A DNA stretch of 64,000 nt from Burkholderiaceae bacterium (GTDB lineage Bacteria; Pseudomonadota; Gammaproteobacteria; Burkholderiales; Burkholderiaceae_C). Position 1 is the first letter of the stretch. Each line of letters begins with the position of its first letter. The DNA lies in the NCBI GenBank assembly GCA_019234815.1, contig JAFALA010000039.1, positions 43,621 through 107,620 on the forward strand. The letters run 5' to 3'. Position numbers and translations under genes: made by a program. Of the stretch, positions 56,076 to 64,000 are shown in pieces. Below the pieces are notes generated by a model. The model was given only the letters and a program-made list of their open reading frames with translations, was not told where the DNA came from and made no database searches.

Positions 56076-57629
56076 CTACGGACGTGACTGCGAGCGCAGC
56101 CCACGCAGGCCGCGCCATAGCTGCAGCAGCAGGGGCACCAGCGCAAGCAGCCACAGCGGCCAGAGCCCCAGCGCCGCCAGCCAGCGCGCATAGGGCGTGC
56201 TGCCTTCGCGGCCCTCGACCTCGCATTCAAGGATGCCGGGACGGTCCGGTGGCAGACGCGCCAGCACCTGGCCACGATGGTCGAGCGCGGCGGTGGCGCC
56301 GGTATTGGTCGATCGAACGAAGGGCCGCTGGAATTCAAGCGCGCGCATCACCGAGAACTGCAGGTGCTGGTCCTGCACCATGATGCGGCCGAACCAGGCC
56401 AGGTTGCTGACGTTGACCAGCACGGTGGCGGCGTCCATCCCGACCACGCTTTGCACGAAGTCCTCGCCGAACAGGTCTTCATAGCAGATCAGGGGCCGGA
56501 TGCGCTGCCCGGCGATCCGGAAAGGCCGCTGGTGCAGGCCGCGCGCCTGGTCGACCATGGGGATGTGCAGGCCCTCGACGAACCAGTGGAAGCCCCAGGG
56601 CACGAATTCGCCAAACGGCAGCAGGTGGTGCTTGCCGTAGTCATAGCGCCGGCCGTCCGGCGTGCCCCAACCGATCAGCGAATTGACGTAGCCGACCTGC
56701 TCGTTGCCCAGGAAGGTGCCCAGCAGCAGGGGCCGCCGATGCGCCGCATCATCCAGGCGCTGCATCTGGCGGGGCCGCAAGTCGTAAAGCGGCAGCGGCA
56801 CCACGGTTTCTGGCGACAGCACCAGATCGCCGCGCGCCTGCTCGATCTGGCTGGACAGGGCGTCGAGATTGGCGTCCCACAGGGCCTGGTTGAACTTGTC
56901 GTCCTGCGGCACGTCGGGCTGCAGCGCCGAGATCCGGATCCGGCCCGTGCTGTGCGTGAATTCGTTCGGCAAGGCGGCGCCCAGCGCCAGCAGGGCCAGG
57001 CCCAGCCCGGACAGGGCACCGCGTGCGGACAGGCGCCAGGTCGGCGTTGCGCCCAGCAACTGCGCCAGCCCAGCGGCCAAGCAGGCCGCCAGCCCGGTGA
57101 TGCCGTACACGCCGATCCAGGGCGCCCAAGCCGCCAGCGGCCCGACCGTGTGGGCATAGCCGCTGGCGATCCAGGGGAAGCCCGTCAGCCAGGTGGCGCG
57201 CGCAAGCTCGGCCAGCAGCCAGCAGGCGGCCCAGCACAGGCCCGCCCACGCGGGTGAAGCGCCGGCGCGCCGGTTCAGCCAGGCCGCCAGCGCCAGCGCT
57301 GCGCCGTAATAGAGCGACAGGAATCCGGCCAGCAGCAGCACTGCCCCCGCAGCCAGCGGCGCCGCGATGTCGCCATAGTCATGCAGGCTGATGTACAGCC
57401 ACCACAAGCCCGAACTCAGCCAGGCCAGCCCGAAACGCCAGCCCAGGCCCGCTGCGGCCTTAGGCGTGGCCTGCAGCGATGCGCGCGCCAGCCAGGCGAG
57501 GGTCAAGATCTGCAGGGGCCAGGCCCGCCAAGGCGCGAACGACAAGGTGTGCAGGCCGCCGGCCAGCAAGGCCGGCCACCAGGCCTTGAACGCAAGCTTG
57601 ATTGGCGGAAGTTTGGAGCGCCAGCGCAT
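56076..57629 (-). CDS. lnt: Apolipoprotein N-acyltransferase
   Basis: 517 residues from ATG 57629, five bases after the corC stop with GAGG just before it. Lnt adds the third acyl chain to lipoproteins on the periplasmic face of the inner membrane. The N-terminal half has about six membrane helices. The nitrilase domain shows the catalytic triad: Glu in LSPETVVPLPL, Lys in GKHHLLPFGEFVPWG, Cys in PLICYEDLFGEDF. A last helix (WLAALGLWPLWLLALVPLLL) closes the protein. It forms a pair with corC. Confidence 0.96.
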   Translation of the reverse strand: MRWRSKLPPIKLAFKAWWPALLAGGLHTLSFAPWRAWPLQILTLAWLARASLQATPKAAAGLGWRFGLAWLSSGLWWLYISLHDYGDIAAPLAAGAVLLLAGFLSLYYGAALALAAWLNRRAGASPAWAGLCWAACWLLAELARATWLTGFPWIASGYAHTVGPLAAWAPWIGVYGITGLAACLAAGLAQLLGATPTWRLSARGALSGLGLALLALGAALPNEFTHSTGRIRISALQPDVPQDDKFNQALWDANLDALSSQIEQARGDLVLSPETVVPLPLYDLRPRQMQRLDDAAHRRPLLLGTFLGNEQVGYVNSLIGWGTPDGRRYDYGKHHLLPFGEFVPWGFHWFVEGLHIPMVDQARGLHQRPFRIAGQRIRPLICYEDLFGEDFVQSVVGMDAATVLVNVSNLAWFGRIMVQDQHLQFSVMRALEFQRPFVRSTNTGATAALDHRGQVLARLPPDRPGILECEVEGREGSTPYARWLAALGLWPLWLLALVPLLLQLWRGLRGLRSQSRP

Positions 57630-57634
57630 GCGCC

Positions 57635-58516
57635 TCAACCGGGCGCCGGGTCACTGCGCGTGACCTTGAACCAGCGGACTGCCCCGCCGCGCGTGAGCAT
57701 GGCGTTGAATCGCAGGCCGCCAATCTCGATGGCCTCGCCGCGACGCGGCACCCGCCCCATCTCATGGGCCACCAAGCCTCCGATGGTGTCAAAGTGATCG
57801 ACCGGCAGGTTGACGCTGAACGAGTCGTTGACGGCTTCGATGAGGGTGTCGCCGGCCACGCGCTGGCTGCCGTCGGCCAGGGTGTAGATGCTGGTGGCGC
57901 CGTCTTTTTCGTCGAACTCGTCCTCGATTTCGCCGACGATCTCCTCCAGCACGTCCTCAATCGTGATCAGGCCGGCCGTGTTGCCGAATTCGTCGATCAC
58001 GATAGCCAGGTGGTTGCGGTTCGAGCGGAAATCGCGCAGCAGTTCGTTCAAGCCCTTGCTCTCGGGCACGAACACCGCCGGGCGCAACAGGGTGCGCAGA
58101 TTCAGCTCGGGCGCGCGCTGCAGCTTGAGCAGGTCCTTGGCCAGCAGGATGCCGATGATGTTGTCGCGCTGCCCCTCGAAGACCGGGAAGCGCGAATGCC
58201 CGGTCTCGATCACGGCGGCCAGCAAGTCCTCGTAACCCGATTCGATGTCGAGCAGGTCCATGCGCGGCGCCGCCACCATGGCGTCTCCGGCGCACAGATC
58301 GGCCATGCGCAGCACGCCTTCCAGCATCTGGCGTGACTCGGGTGCGATCAGGTGGCGCTCCTCGGCGTCGGCCAGAGTTTCGAACAGTTCGCTGGTGGAT
58401 TCAGGGCCGGGATGGATGAATTCCAGCAGGCGTTCCAGCAGATTGCGCCTTTCGGTCGCGGACTTCCGTCCCCCGTTTTTCCCCTGGGGACCGGGCCTGG
58501 GCTGAGGTTCAGACAC
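57635..58516 (-). CDS. corC: CorC-type CBS-domain protein
   Basis: 293 residues from GTG 58516; no clear ribosome site. Two CBS domains (MVAAPRMDLLDI...SRFPVFEGQRDNIIGILLAKDLL and VIDEFGNTAGLITIEDVLEEIVGEIEDE) precede the CorC/HlyC transporter-associated domain (IGGLVAHEMGRVPRRGEAIEI). CorC is associated with magnesium/cobalt efflux, and the corC-lnt pair is widespread. It is divergent from the CobW-type GTPase across 191 bases in which I see no clear operator. Confidence 0.93.
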   Translation of the reverse strand: MSEPQPRPGPQGKNGGRKSATERRNLLERLLEFIHPGPESTSELFETLADAEERHLIAPESRQMLEGVLRMADLCAGDAMVAAPRMDLLDIESGYEDLLAAVIETGHSRFPVFEGQRDNIIGILLAKDLLKLQRAPELNLRTLLRPAVFVPESKGLNELLRDFRSNRNHLAIVIDEFGNTAGLITIEDVLEEIVGEIEDEFDEKDGATSIYTLADGSQRVAGDTLIEAVNDSFSVNLPVDHFDTIGGLVAHEMGRVPRRGEAIEIGGLRFNAMLTRGGAVRWFKVTRSDPAPG

Positions 58517-58707
58517 AGAAATGACGTGTCAGAGTTGAGATGCGCCAAGAATAACCGATTGACAGGCCAGCGCTCTTGAACCAGAGTGCTCAGTCCCCAT
58601 ATGGGCCCCACCATCACTGATTCCTGTGATTCCTGATCACTGCATTCCTTGAACTCCTGCAAGACGCCGCTGCCGCGCAGCGCGCTTGCGCACCATTGAA
58701 GTCCATC

Positions 58708-59808
58708 ATGTCCACCTCTGCCGCACCAACCTCCCCCGCCCTCATCCCCGCCACCATCCTGACCGGCTTCCTGGGCTCAGGCAAGACCACGCTGCTCAAG
58801 CGCGTGCTGTCCGAGACGCATGGCCAGAAGATCGCCGTGATCGAAAACGAGTTCGGCGAGGAAAACATCGACAACGACATCCTGGTCGCCGACACCAACG
58901 AGCAGATCATCCAGATGAGCAACGGCTGCGTCTGCTGCACGATCCGCGAAGACCTGCGCACCACGCTGTCCGAGCTGGCCGCCAAGCGGCGCAAGGGCGA
59001 ATTGAACTTCGAACGCGTCGTGATCGAAACCACCGGCCTGGCCGACCCCGGCCCGGTGGCGCAGACCTTCTTCATGGACGACGAAATCGCCGAAAGCTAT
59101 CTGCTCGATTCCATCCTGACCCTGGTGGATGCCGTGCATGCCGACGAGCAGCTCAACACCCGGCAGGAAGCGCGCCACCAGGTGGGTTTTGCCGACCAGA
59201 TCTTCATCAGCAAGACCGACCTGGTGCAGGACGCCAACGTCGACGCGCTCAGCCACCGCATCAAGCACATGAACCCGCGGGCGCCGCAGCAGCGCGTCAA
59301 CTTCGGCGAAGTGCCGCTGTCCAGCGTGTTCGACCTGCGCGGCTTCAACCTGAACGCCAAGCTGGAGATCGATCCGGAATTCCTGGACGCCGCCGAACCG
59401 TCGCATGAGCACGCGCACGAGCACCACGATCATGAGCACCATGACTGCGGCCACGACCATGATCACGAACACGGCGAGCACTGCGACCATCCGCACCACC
59501 ACCATCACGACGACGACGTGAAGTCCTTCGTGTTCCGCGCCGAGCGCGCCTTCAACCCCGCCAAGCTCGAGGAATTCCTGGGCGCCATCGTGCAGGTGTA
59601 TGGTCCCAAGATGCTGCGCTACAAGGGCGTCTTGAACATGAAAGGCACCGACAAGAAGGTGATCTTCCAGGGCGTGCACCAGTTGATGGGGTCGGACCTG
59701 GGGCCCAAATGGCTGCCCAGCGAGAAGAAAATCAGCAAGATGGTGTTCATCGGCATTGATCTGCCCAAGGAGATCCTGCTGCAGGGACTGGAAGGCTGCC
59801 TCGTCTGA
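58708..59808 (+). CDS. CobW/YjiA-family GTPase with a His-rich metal-binding loop
   Basis: 366 residues from ATG 58708; a TTG at 58696 is in frame. Walker A is [22 protein letters not shown] is the CxCC metal motif, and SKTD the guanine-binding motif. Around residues 230-270 is a run of His and Asp/Glu with two Cys ([20 protein letters not shown] and a stretch of five His), which should bind zinc or nickel. Such COG0523 proteins load metals or store zinc. No Zur box was recognised upstream. Confidence 0.9.
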   Translation: MSTSAAPTSPALIPATILTGFLGSGKTTLLKRVLSETHGQKIAVIENEFGEENIDNDILVADTNEQIIQMSNGCVCCTIREDLRTTLSELAAKRRKGELNFERVVIETTGLADPGPVAQTFFMDDEIAESYLLDSILTLVDAVHADEQLNTRQEARHQVGFADQIFISKTDLVQDANVDALSHRIKHMNPRAPQQRVNFGEVPLSSVFDLRGFNLNAKLEIDPEFLDAAEPSHEHAHEHHDHEHHDCGHDHDHEHGEHCDHPHHHHHDDDVKSFVFRAERAFNPAKLEEFLGAIVQVYGPKMLRYKGVLNMKGTDKKVIFQGVHQLMGSDLGPKWLPSEKKISKMVFIGIDLPKEILLQGLEGCLV

Positions 59809-60206
59809 TGACAAACTGTTGTATTGATCCGGCATTCGTGCATGCCGTTACATTGCTTTGAAATGCGAGAAGGAAACCCACCGGCAAGCTGGCTACAATC
59901 CGCGGCGCTTTGACCGCCACGACGCGTTCTTGTGCTCGTAGACCCTCGTCTTTGTCCACCGGAATCCAGTCGGCCGAAAAGCGCACAAGACACCCGGAAT
60001 GAGCCCGGAATGCCGGCGTGTCCGCTCCCTTATTTCGAGGATTGTCTGCCGTCAGGCGGCGATCCAAGATCCGGGTGGTGGTCATGCCAGAGGAGCGATT
60101 CAAAGGCAGTCGTCAGTCCCTGACCACAGAGGCTGGCGCTGACTCTGGACCTGCTTGCAAGTTGGTTCGAGGAAACAGGTATAAAGCCTGTGCGAGGAGA
60201 TTGAAC
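59809..60206 (+). promoter_or_regulatory. Long leader region upstream of dksA
   Basis: 398 bases without a supported gene. CGGCAT (59830-59835) and ATGCCG (59842-59847) form a short hairpin that may end the GTPase transcript. TACAAT (59894-59899) is a -10 candidate for dksA, about 310 bases before its start; no clean -35 is visible. CTTGTGC (59929-59935) and GCACAAG (59983-59989) could pair in a long leader. An open frame upstream of dksA in this region (from 60018) is not supported. Confidence 0.4.
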
Positions 60207-60908
60207 GTGAGCAAGACCCCGGCCCCGAAATCAGTTGAAGCGCAGGACACTGCGACACCGTCGCGGCCTGCCGCCAAGGTCAGCAAGACAGCATCCAAGC
60301 CACGCGTGGAGACTGCGCAAAGCGCACTGGCGACTGCCGAAATTGACGCTCCCGCCCCCAGCAGCAGCCGTTTTGCTGATCGTTTTGCCCCACCCAAGCC
60401 GCCAACGCGGCAAATGAGTAGCCCTGTGATTGAAACGCAACGCCCCGCCGTCAAACATGACCCCAAACTCGCCAATGCTTGGAAGAGCAAGGCTGGCAAC
60501 GAGCTGACCGACGCCGAAGTGCTGGCCATGCCCGACGCCGAGTACATGAACGACAAGCAGATCGAGTTCTTCCGCACCAAGTTGACGGACCTCAAGAACG
60601 GCATCCTGTCGAACGCCGGCGAAACCACCGAGCACCTGCGCGAAGACACCTCCATCGTTCCCGATCCGGCCGACCGCGCCACCATCGAGGAAGAGCATGC
60701 GCTGGAACTGCGTACCCGCGACCGCGAACGCAAGCTGCTGAAGAAAATCATGCAATCGCTGGCGCGCCTGGACAGCGGCGAATACGGCTTCTGCGACGAA
60801 ACCGGCGAGCCGATCGGCCTGGGCCGCTTGATTGCCCGACCCACCGCCACCCTGTCTCTGGAAGCTCAGCAGCGACGCGAGCTCAAGCAGAAGATGTTTG
60901 GCGATTGA
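60207..60908 (+). CDS. dksA: RNA polymerase-binding factor DksA, one-cysteine form with a long N-terminal extension
   Basis: 233 residues from GTG 60207, with GAGGAG seven bases upstream. DksA enters the RNA polymerase secondary channel and works with ppGpp. The coiled coil shows DPADRATIEEE, matching the D-x-x-D-x-A tip. The zinc-finger positions read FCDETG...ATLSLEAQ, so only the first of four cysteines remains; zinc-free forms of this kind are common in betaproteobacteria as remembered. About 90 Ala/Pro/Lys-rich residues precede the usual start, and DksA is normally ~150 residues. Confidence 0.92.
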   Translation: MSKTPAPKSVEAQDTATPSRPAAKVSKTASKPRVETAQSALATAEIDAPAPSSSRFADRFAPPKPPTRQMSSPVIETQRPAVKHDPKLANAWKSKAGNELTDAEVLAMPDAEYMNDKQIEFFRTKLTDLKNGILSNAGETTEHLREDTSIVPDPADRATIEEEHALELRTRDRERKLLKKIMQSLARLDSGEYGFCDETGEPIGLGRLIARPTATLSLEAQQRRELKQKMFGD

Positions 60909-60932
60909 TTCCCGTATGACCAGACCCCGGGC

Positions 60933-62681
60933 ATGACTGAAGAGAAAAACGGCGAGAGCTTTTTCCGCAAGGTCGCACGCTTCGTGGCCAATCCGGCCAC
61001 GGACTGGGGTGAACTGCAGTCGCGCCAGGACGACCCCCAGGCCGATGCGGCGAAGGCCGAATTGCGCGCGATGATCGAGCGCAAGCGCCGCAACGACTTC
61101 GTCCGCAAGCGCGAACTCGACATGCTGCGCCGCATCCGGCGCGAAGGCCTGTCTCAGGAGCAACTGGCCGCCCTGGGTTCGGGCAGCTCCGACCTCGACT
61201 CCGAGCGCATGGTGGGCAAGGACTCGCGCGTCGATCTGGGCGTCAAGGCCAAGATCGACGAGATCGAACAGCAGATGGTGGGCAACGAGAATTTCGTCAC
61301 CACCCAGTCCAGCGGCAATGCGTCGCGCGCCTTTGCACAGACGGCACCGCTGCCCGCCACGAACTTCACCTCCACCGTGGATGCGCAATCCGTGCTGGCG
61401 CGCGTCACCGAATTGCCGCCGGCCCAGCAAGCCGAGCGCCAGGGGCCGGCCGCCGTGCCGACCGCCGCCGTGATGGTGGGTGCCGGCGTTTCGCCCTTGT
61501 CCGACGGCAAGCCCAGCCAGATCCCCACACTGACCAACGTCGCGGGCCTGAGCTTCAAGCCGACCGAGACCAGTTCCATCGAAGTCAATGAAGTGGTTCA
61601 GGACGCCGAGCTCGATGAAGCGGTGTTCGCCTTCGCCAACGCTGATTACGAAAGCTGCGAGCGCAGCCTGGTGGAATTGACCCGCCCGGGCGGCGTTCGC
61701 AATCTGCAGTCCGAGACCTGGCTGGTGCTGTTCGATTTCTACCGCGCCAGCGGCCAGGCTGACAAATTCGAGGCCTTGGCGCTGGACTACTCGCAACAGT
61801 TCGCACTGTCGGCGCCGCAGTGGCAGTCGCTGCCCCGGCAGCTCAGCGAATTCCAGCGCCTGCAGGTGCCGGCGCGCGGCACACCCGGCGCCCCCTGCTG
61901 GAGCGCCCCGGAAAAAATCGACGCAGCCAGCGTCAAGCTGTTGCAGACCCGCACCGAAGCCCAACCCATGCCCTGGGTCATGGACTGGCGCGCCTTCACG
62001 GAGCTGGACCTCGAAGGCGCTGCGCAGCTCACCGCCCTGTTCAAGAGCTGGGCCCAGCGTCGTGTCGACATCCGCTGGCTGAGCGGCGACCACCTGCTGC
62101 TGCAACTCAAGGAACTGGCCCCCCCCCAGCAGGCCGACATCGATCCTGCGTACTGGATGCTGAGGCTCGAGGCCCTGCGCCTGTGCAACAGGCCCGACCA
62201 GTTTGACGAGGCGGCGATCGACTACTGCCTGACCTACGAAGTGTCGCCCCCGTCCTGGGAAAGCGTGCAGTGCACGCTCAAGGTGTCGGGCGAGCGCCTC
62301 ACGACGGTGCGCACCACCTTCGCACCGGATTCGCGCGACGCCGCCCCGTCCTCCACCAGTTTCATGGAAAGCATGGTCGGCCTGCCAGGAGCCCTGGAAC
62401 AGACGGCGCACCTGGAATTGATGGGCCAGCTCAGCGGCGATATCGGCGAGACGCTGGAGACCATGCGCAACGGTGTCGGCGATGCCAGCCTGATCGAGAT
62501 CGCCTGTCCGCTGCTGATCCGGCTCGATTTCGTCGCCGCGGGCGACCTCCTGAACTGGGTGCTGTCGCGCCGCAGCGAAAACCGCAGCGTCGTCTTCAAG
62601 GACACGCATCGCCTGGTGGCATTGTTCTTCAGCGCCATGGGCATCAGCGAACACGCCAGCGTCAAGGTCCGCCAGAACTGA
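60933..62681 (+). CDS. Conserved protein with a C-terminal STAS-like domain
   Basis: 582 residues. It starts 24 bases after dksA. The N-terminal ~120 residues are charged and helical ([33 protein letters not shown]); the middle is Pro/Ala/Ser-rich. From about residue 200 two alpha/beta parts follow. The last ~100 residues ([54 protein letters not shown]) fit a STAS domain, as in anti-sigma-factor antagonists. The gene sits between dksA and hslVU in several Burkholderiales as remembered. No function is known. Confidence 0.7.
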   Translation: MTEEKNGESFFRKVARFVANPATDWGELQSRQDDPQADAAKAELRAMIERKRRNDFVRKRELDMLRRIRREGLSQEQLAALGSGSSDLDSERMVGKDSRVDLGVKAKIDEIEQQMVGNENFVTTQSSGNASRAFAQTAPLPATNFTSTVDAQSVLARVTELPPAQQAERQGPAAVPTAAVMVGAGVSPLSDGKPSQIPTLTNVAGLSFKPTETSSIEVNEVVQDAELDEAVFAFANADYESCERSLVELTRPGGVRNLQSETWLVLFDFYRASGQADKFEALALDYSQQFALSAPQWQSLPRQLSEFQRLQVPARGTPGAPCWSAPEKIDAASVKLLQTRTEAQPMPWVMDWRAFTELDLEGAAQLTALFKSWAQRRVDIRWLSGDHLLLQLKELAPPQQADIDPAYWMLRLEALRLCNRPDQFDEAAIDYCLTYEVSPPSWESVQCTLKVSGERLTTVRTTFAPDSRDAAPSSTSFMESMVGLPGALEQTAHLELMGQLSGDIGETLETMRNGVGDASLIEIACPLLIRLDFVAAGDLLNWVLSRRSENRSVVFKDTHRLVALFFSAMGISEHASVKVRQN

Positions 62682-62721
62682 CTCTCTCTGCACAGGCTGC
62701 TCCGAAGCCCCTCCCTGCCAG

Positions 62722-62740
62722 GCGCCGACGCCCTCGGCGC
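62722..62740. terminator. Hairpin between the STAS gene and hslV
   Basis: GCGCCGA (62722-62728) and TCGGCGC (62734-62740) form a seven-base perfect stem with loop CGCCC. It lies 40 bases past the STAS-gene stop and 23 bases before the hslV start. There is no T-run, so termination would be weak; it might instead shape hslV translation. Confidence 0.4.
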
Positions 62741-62763
62741 TCATTCACTCACGGTTGATCATC

Positions 62764-63318
62764 ATGACAAGCCCCTCCGACCCTCCCGTCTTTCACGGCA
62801 CCACCATCGTCAGCGTACGCCGCGGCAACCAGGTCGCCCTGGGCGGCGACGGCCAGGTCACGCTGGGCAACATCGTCGTCAAGGCCACGGCGCGCAAGGT
62901 GCGCAAGCTGCACCGCGAGCAGGTGCTGGCCGGATTCGCCGGAGCCACCGCCGACGCCTTCACCCTGTTCGAACGCTTCGAGGCCAAGCTGGAAAAGCAT
63001 TCCGGCCACCTGCAACGCGCCGCGGTGGAGCTGACCCGCGACTGGCGCACTGACCGCGTGCTGCGCCGCCTGGAGGCCATGCTGGCCGTGGCCGACCGCA
63101 ACGCATCGCTGATCATCACCGGCAACGGCGACGTACTGGAGCCCGAGCACGGCATCATCGCCATCGGCTCGGGCGGCCCCTATGCGCAGGCCGCGGCGCG
63201 CGCGCTGCTCAAGCACAGTGAACTCAGCGCCGCCGAGATCGTCAAGCAGTCGCTGGAAATTGCCGGCGACCTGTGCATCTACACCAACCAAAATCACACC
63301 ATCGAGGTGCTGGAATGA
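62764..63318 (+). CDS. hslV: HslV, protease subunit of the HslVU (ClpQY) complex
   Basis: 184 residues from ATG 62764; a TTG at 62755 is in frame. HslV is the proteasome-like chamber driven by HslU. The catalytic N-terminal Thr is T13 in [14 protein letters not shown], so 12 residues must be removed; short propeptides of this type are usual in betaproteobacteria. [14 protein letters not shown] and [14 protein letters not shown] are family motifs. Its stop overlaps the hslU start (ATGA). I see no clear heat-shock (sigma-32) promoter in the 82-base gap upstream. Confidence 0.97.
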   Translation: MTSPSDPPVFHGTTIVSVRRGNQVALGGDGQVTLGNIVVKATARKVRKLHREQVLAGFAGATADAFTLFERFEAKLEKHSGHLQRAAVELTRDWRTDRVLRRLEAMLAVADRNASLIITGNGDVLEPEHGIIAIGSGGPYAQAAARALLKHSELSAAEIVKQSLEIAGDLCIYTNQNHTIEVLE

Positions 63319-64000
63319 GCGCCATGACGCCCCAGGAAATCGTCTCCGAGCTGGACCGCCACATCGTCGGCCAGCAAGAGGCCAAGCGCGCCGTCGCCAT
63401 CGCGTTGCGCAACCGCTGGCGCCGCCAGCAGCTTCCCGAGTCCTTGCGCGACGAGGTTCTGCCCAAGAACATCCTGATGATCGGCCCGACCGGCGTCGGC
63501 AAGACCGAGATCGCCCGCCGCCTGGCCCGCCTGGCCCAGGCGCCGTTCCTCAAGGTCGAGGCGACCAAATTCACCGAGGTCGGCTATGTCGGCCGCGACG
63601 TCGAGCAGATCGTGCGCGATCTGGTCGAAAGCGCGATCATCATGACCAAGGAACGCCTGCGCAAACAGGTCACCGCCAAGGCCGAGCTGGCCGCCGAGGA
63701 ACGCGTCATCGACGCGCTGGTCGGCGAGCACGCCTCCGCCGATACCCGCCAGAAATTCCGCAAGCAGCTGCGCGAGGGCGCGCTCAACGAGCGGGAAATC
63801 GAACTGCAGGTGGCGGATACCAGCGGCATGCCGACCTTCGAAGTGCCCGGCATGCCCGGCGCCCAGGTCGGCATGGTCAATCTCGGCGACATGTTCGGCA
63901 AAGCCTTCGGCGGCCGCACCAAGCCCAGGAAGATGACCGTCGAGGAAAGCTACAATGTGCTGCTGGCCGAGGAGAGCGACAAGCTTCTCGACCAGGACAG
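63315..64000 (+). CDS. hslU: HslU, ATPase subunit of HslVU (cut by the window end)
   Basis: First 228 codons from ATG 63315, which overlaps the hslV stop. The protein begins [20 protein letters not shown], the HslU N-terminus. [19 protein letters not shown] is Walker [24 protein letters not shown] holds the pore loop (GYVG). From about residue 105 the I-domain begins. HslU unfolds substrates and feeds them to HslV. The Walker B and C-terminal parts lie outside the window. Confidence 0.96.
   Translation, partial: MSAMTPQEIVSELDRHIVGQQEAKRAVAIALRNRWRRQQLPESLRDEVLPKNILMIGPTGVGKTEIARRLARLAQAPFLKVEATKFTEVGYVGRDVEQIVRDLVESAIIMTKERLRKQVTAKAELAAEERVIDALVGEHASADTRQKFRKQLREGALNEREIELQVADTSGMPTFEVPGMPGAQVGMVNLGDMFGKAFGGRTKPRKMTVEESYNVLLAEESDKLLDQD

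Overview
The window is high-GC, densely packed bacterial chromosome and reads as a betaproteobacterium of the order Burkholderiales. Gene order points to the Comamonadaceae or a close relative: corC-lnt-glyQ-glyS-gmhB-plsC, GTPase-dksA-STAS protein-hslV-hslU, a B12-dependent nrdJ, and a leucine-degradation (liu) cluster under a TetR-type regulator. This placement rests on remembered gene orders, not on a search. No prophage, CRISPR array, rRNA or tRNA gene was seen. The only mobile-element relative is a degenerate RAYT-type transposase.

Layout. 1-5.7 kb: end of msrP with msrQ (envelope methionine-sulfoxide repair), an FAD oxidoreductase fused to a FolB domain, ttcA (tRNA thiolation), a lipoprotein and glmU. 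5.8-8.5 kb: accessory stretch with two unknown small proteins, the inactivated RAYT-like gene and a UPF0149 gene. 8.5-14.2 kb: one giant gene encoding two UvrA proteins head to tail. 14.5-18 kb: lone receiver domain, malonyl-CoA synthetase with a coupled Cys-rich protein, universal stress protein and a DEDDh exonuclease. 18-23.2 kb: class II ribonucleotide reductase, DUF1134 protein, an unknown protein followed by a PilZ protein, and a cold-shock gene with a long leader. 23.3-29.4 kb: YgiQ-type radical SAM protein, then a yqjE/yqjK-like pair separated from its usual DUF883 (YqjD) partner by an oppositely oriented REC-DUF3369-GGDEF-EAL protein. 29.5-32.2 kb: alanine dehydrogenase and an isolated FliD-like protein.

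32.4-45.6 kb is the most coherent block. On the minus strand, liuB-liuC lead into bioA-bioF-bioD-bioB, then a secreted peptidase-like protein, then liuD, HMG-CoA lyase and a YbaK-family protein. Methylcrotonyl-CoA carboxylase (LiuB/LiuD) needs biotin, and the genes that make biotin lie between its two subunits. A divergent TetR gene faces liuB across an intergenic region holding two matching 15-bp palindromes.

45.6-50.4 kb: GNAT acetyltransferase, CopZ-like chaperone, CopA copper ATPase, and a MerR regulator that resembles LiuR rather than CueR, divergent from a metallo-beta-lactamase-fold hydrolase. 50.4-58.5 kb: envelope and translation genes (YgjP-like peptidase, PlsC, a GmhB homologue lacking key aspartates, GlyS, GlyQ, Lnt, CorC). 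58.7-64 kb: CobW-family GTPase with a His-rich loop, DksA, a STAS-domain protein and HslV/HslU, the last cut by the window edge.

No clearly new multi-gene system was found. The best leads are the duplicated UvrA, the oxidoreductase-FolB fusion, the biotin genes inside the leucine pathway with their paired operators, and three enzyme homologues that have lost catalytic residues (RAYT, GmhB, gluzincin-like peptidase).
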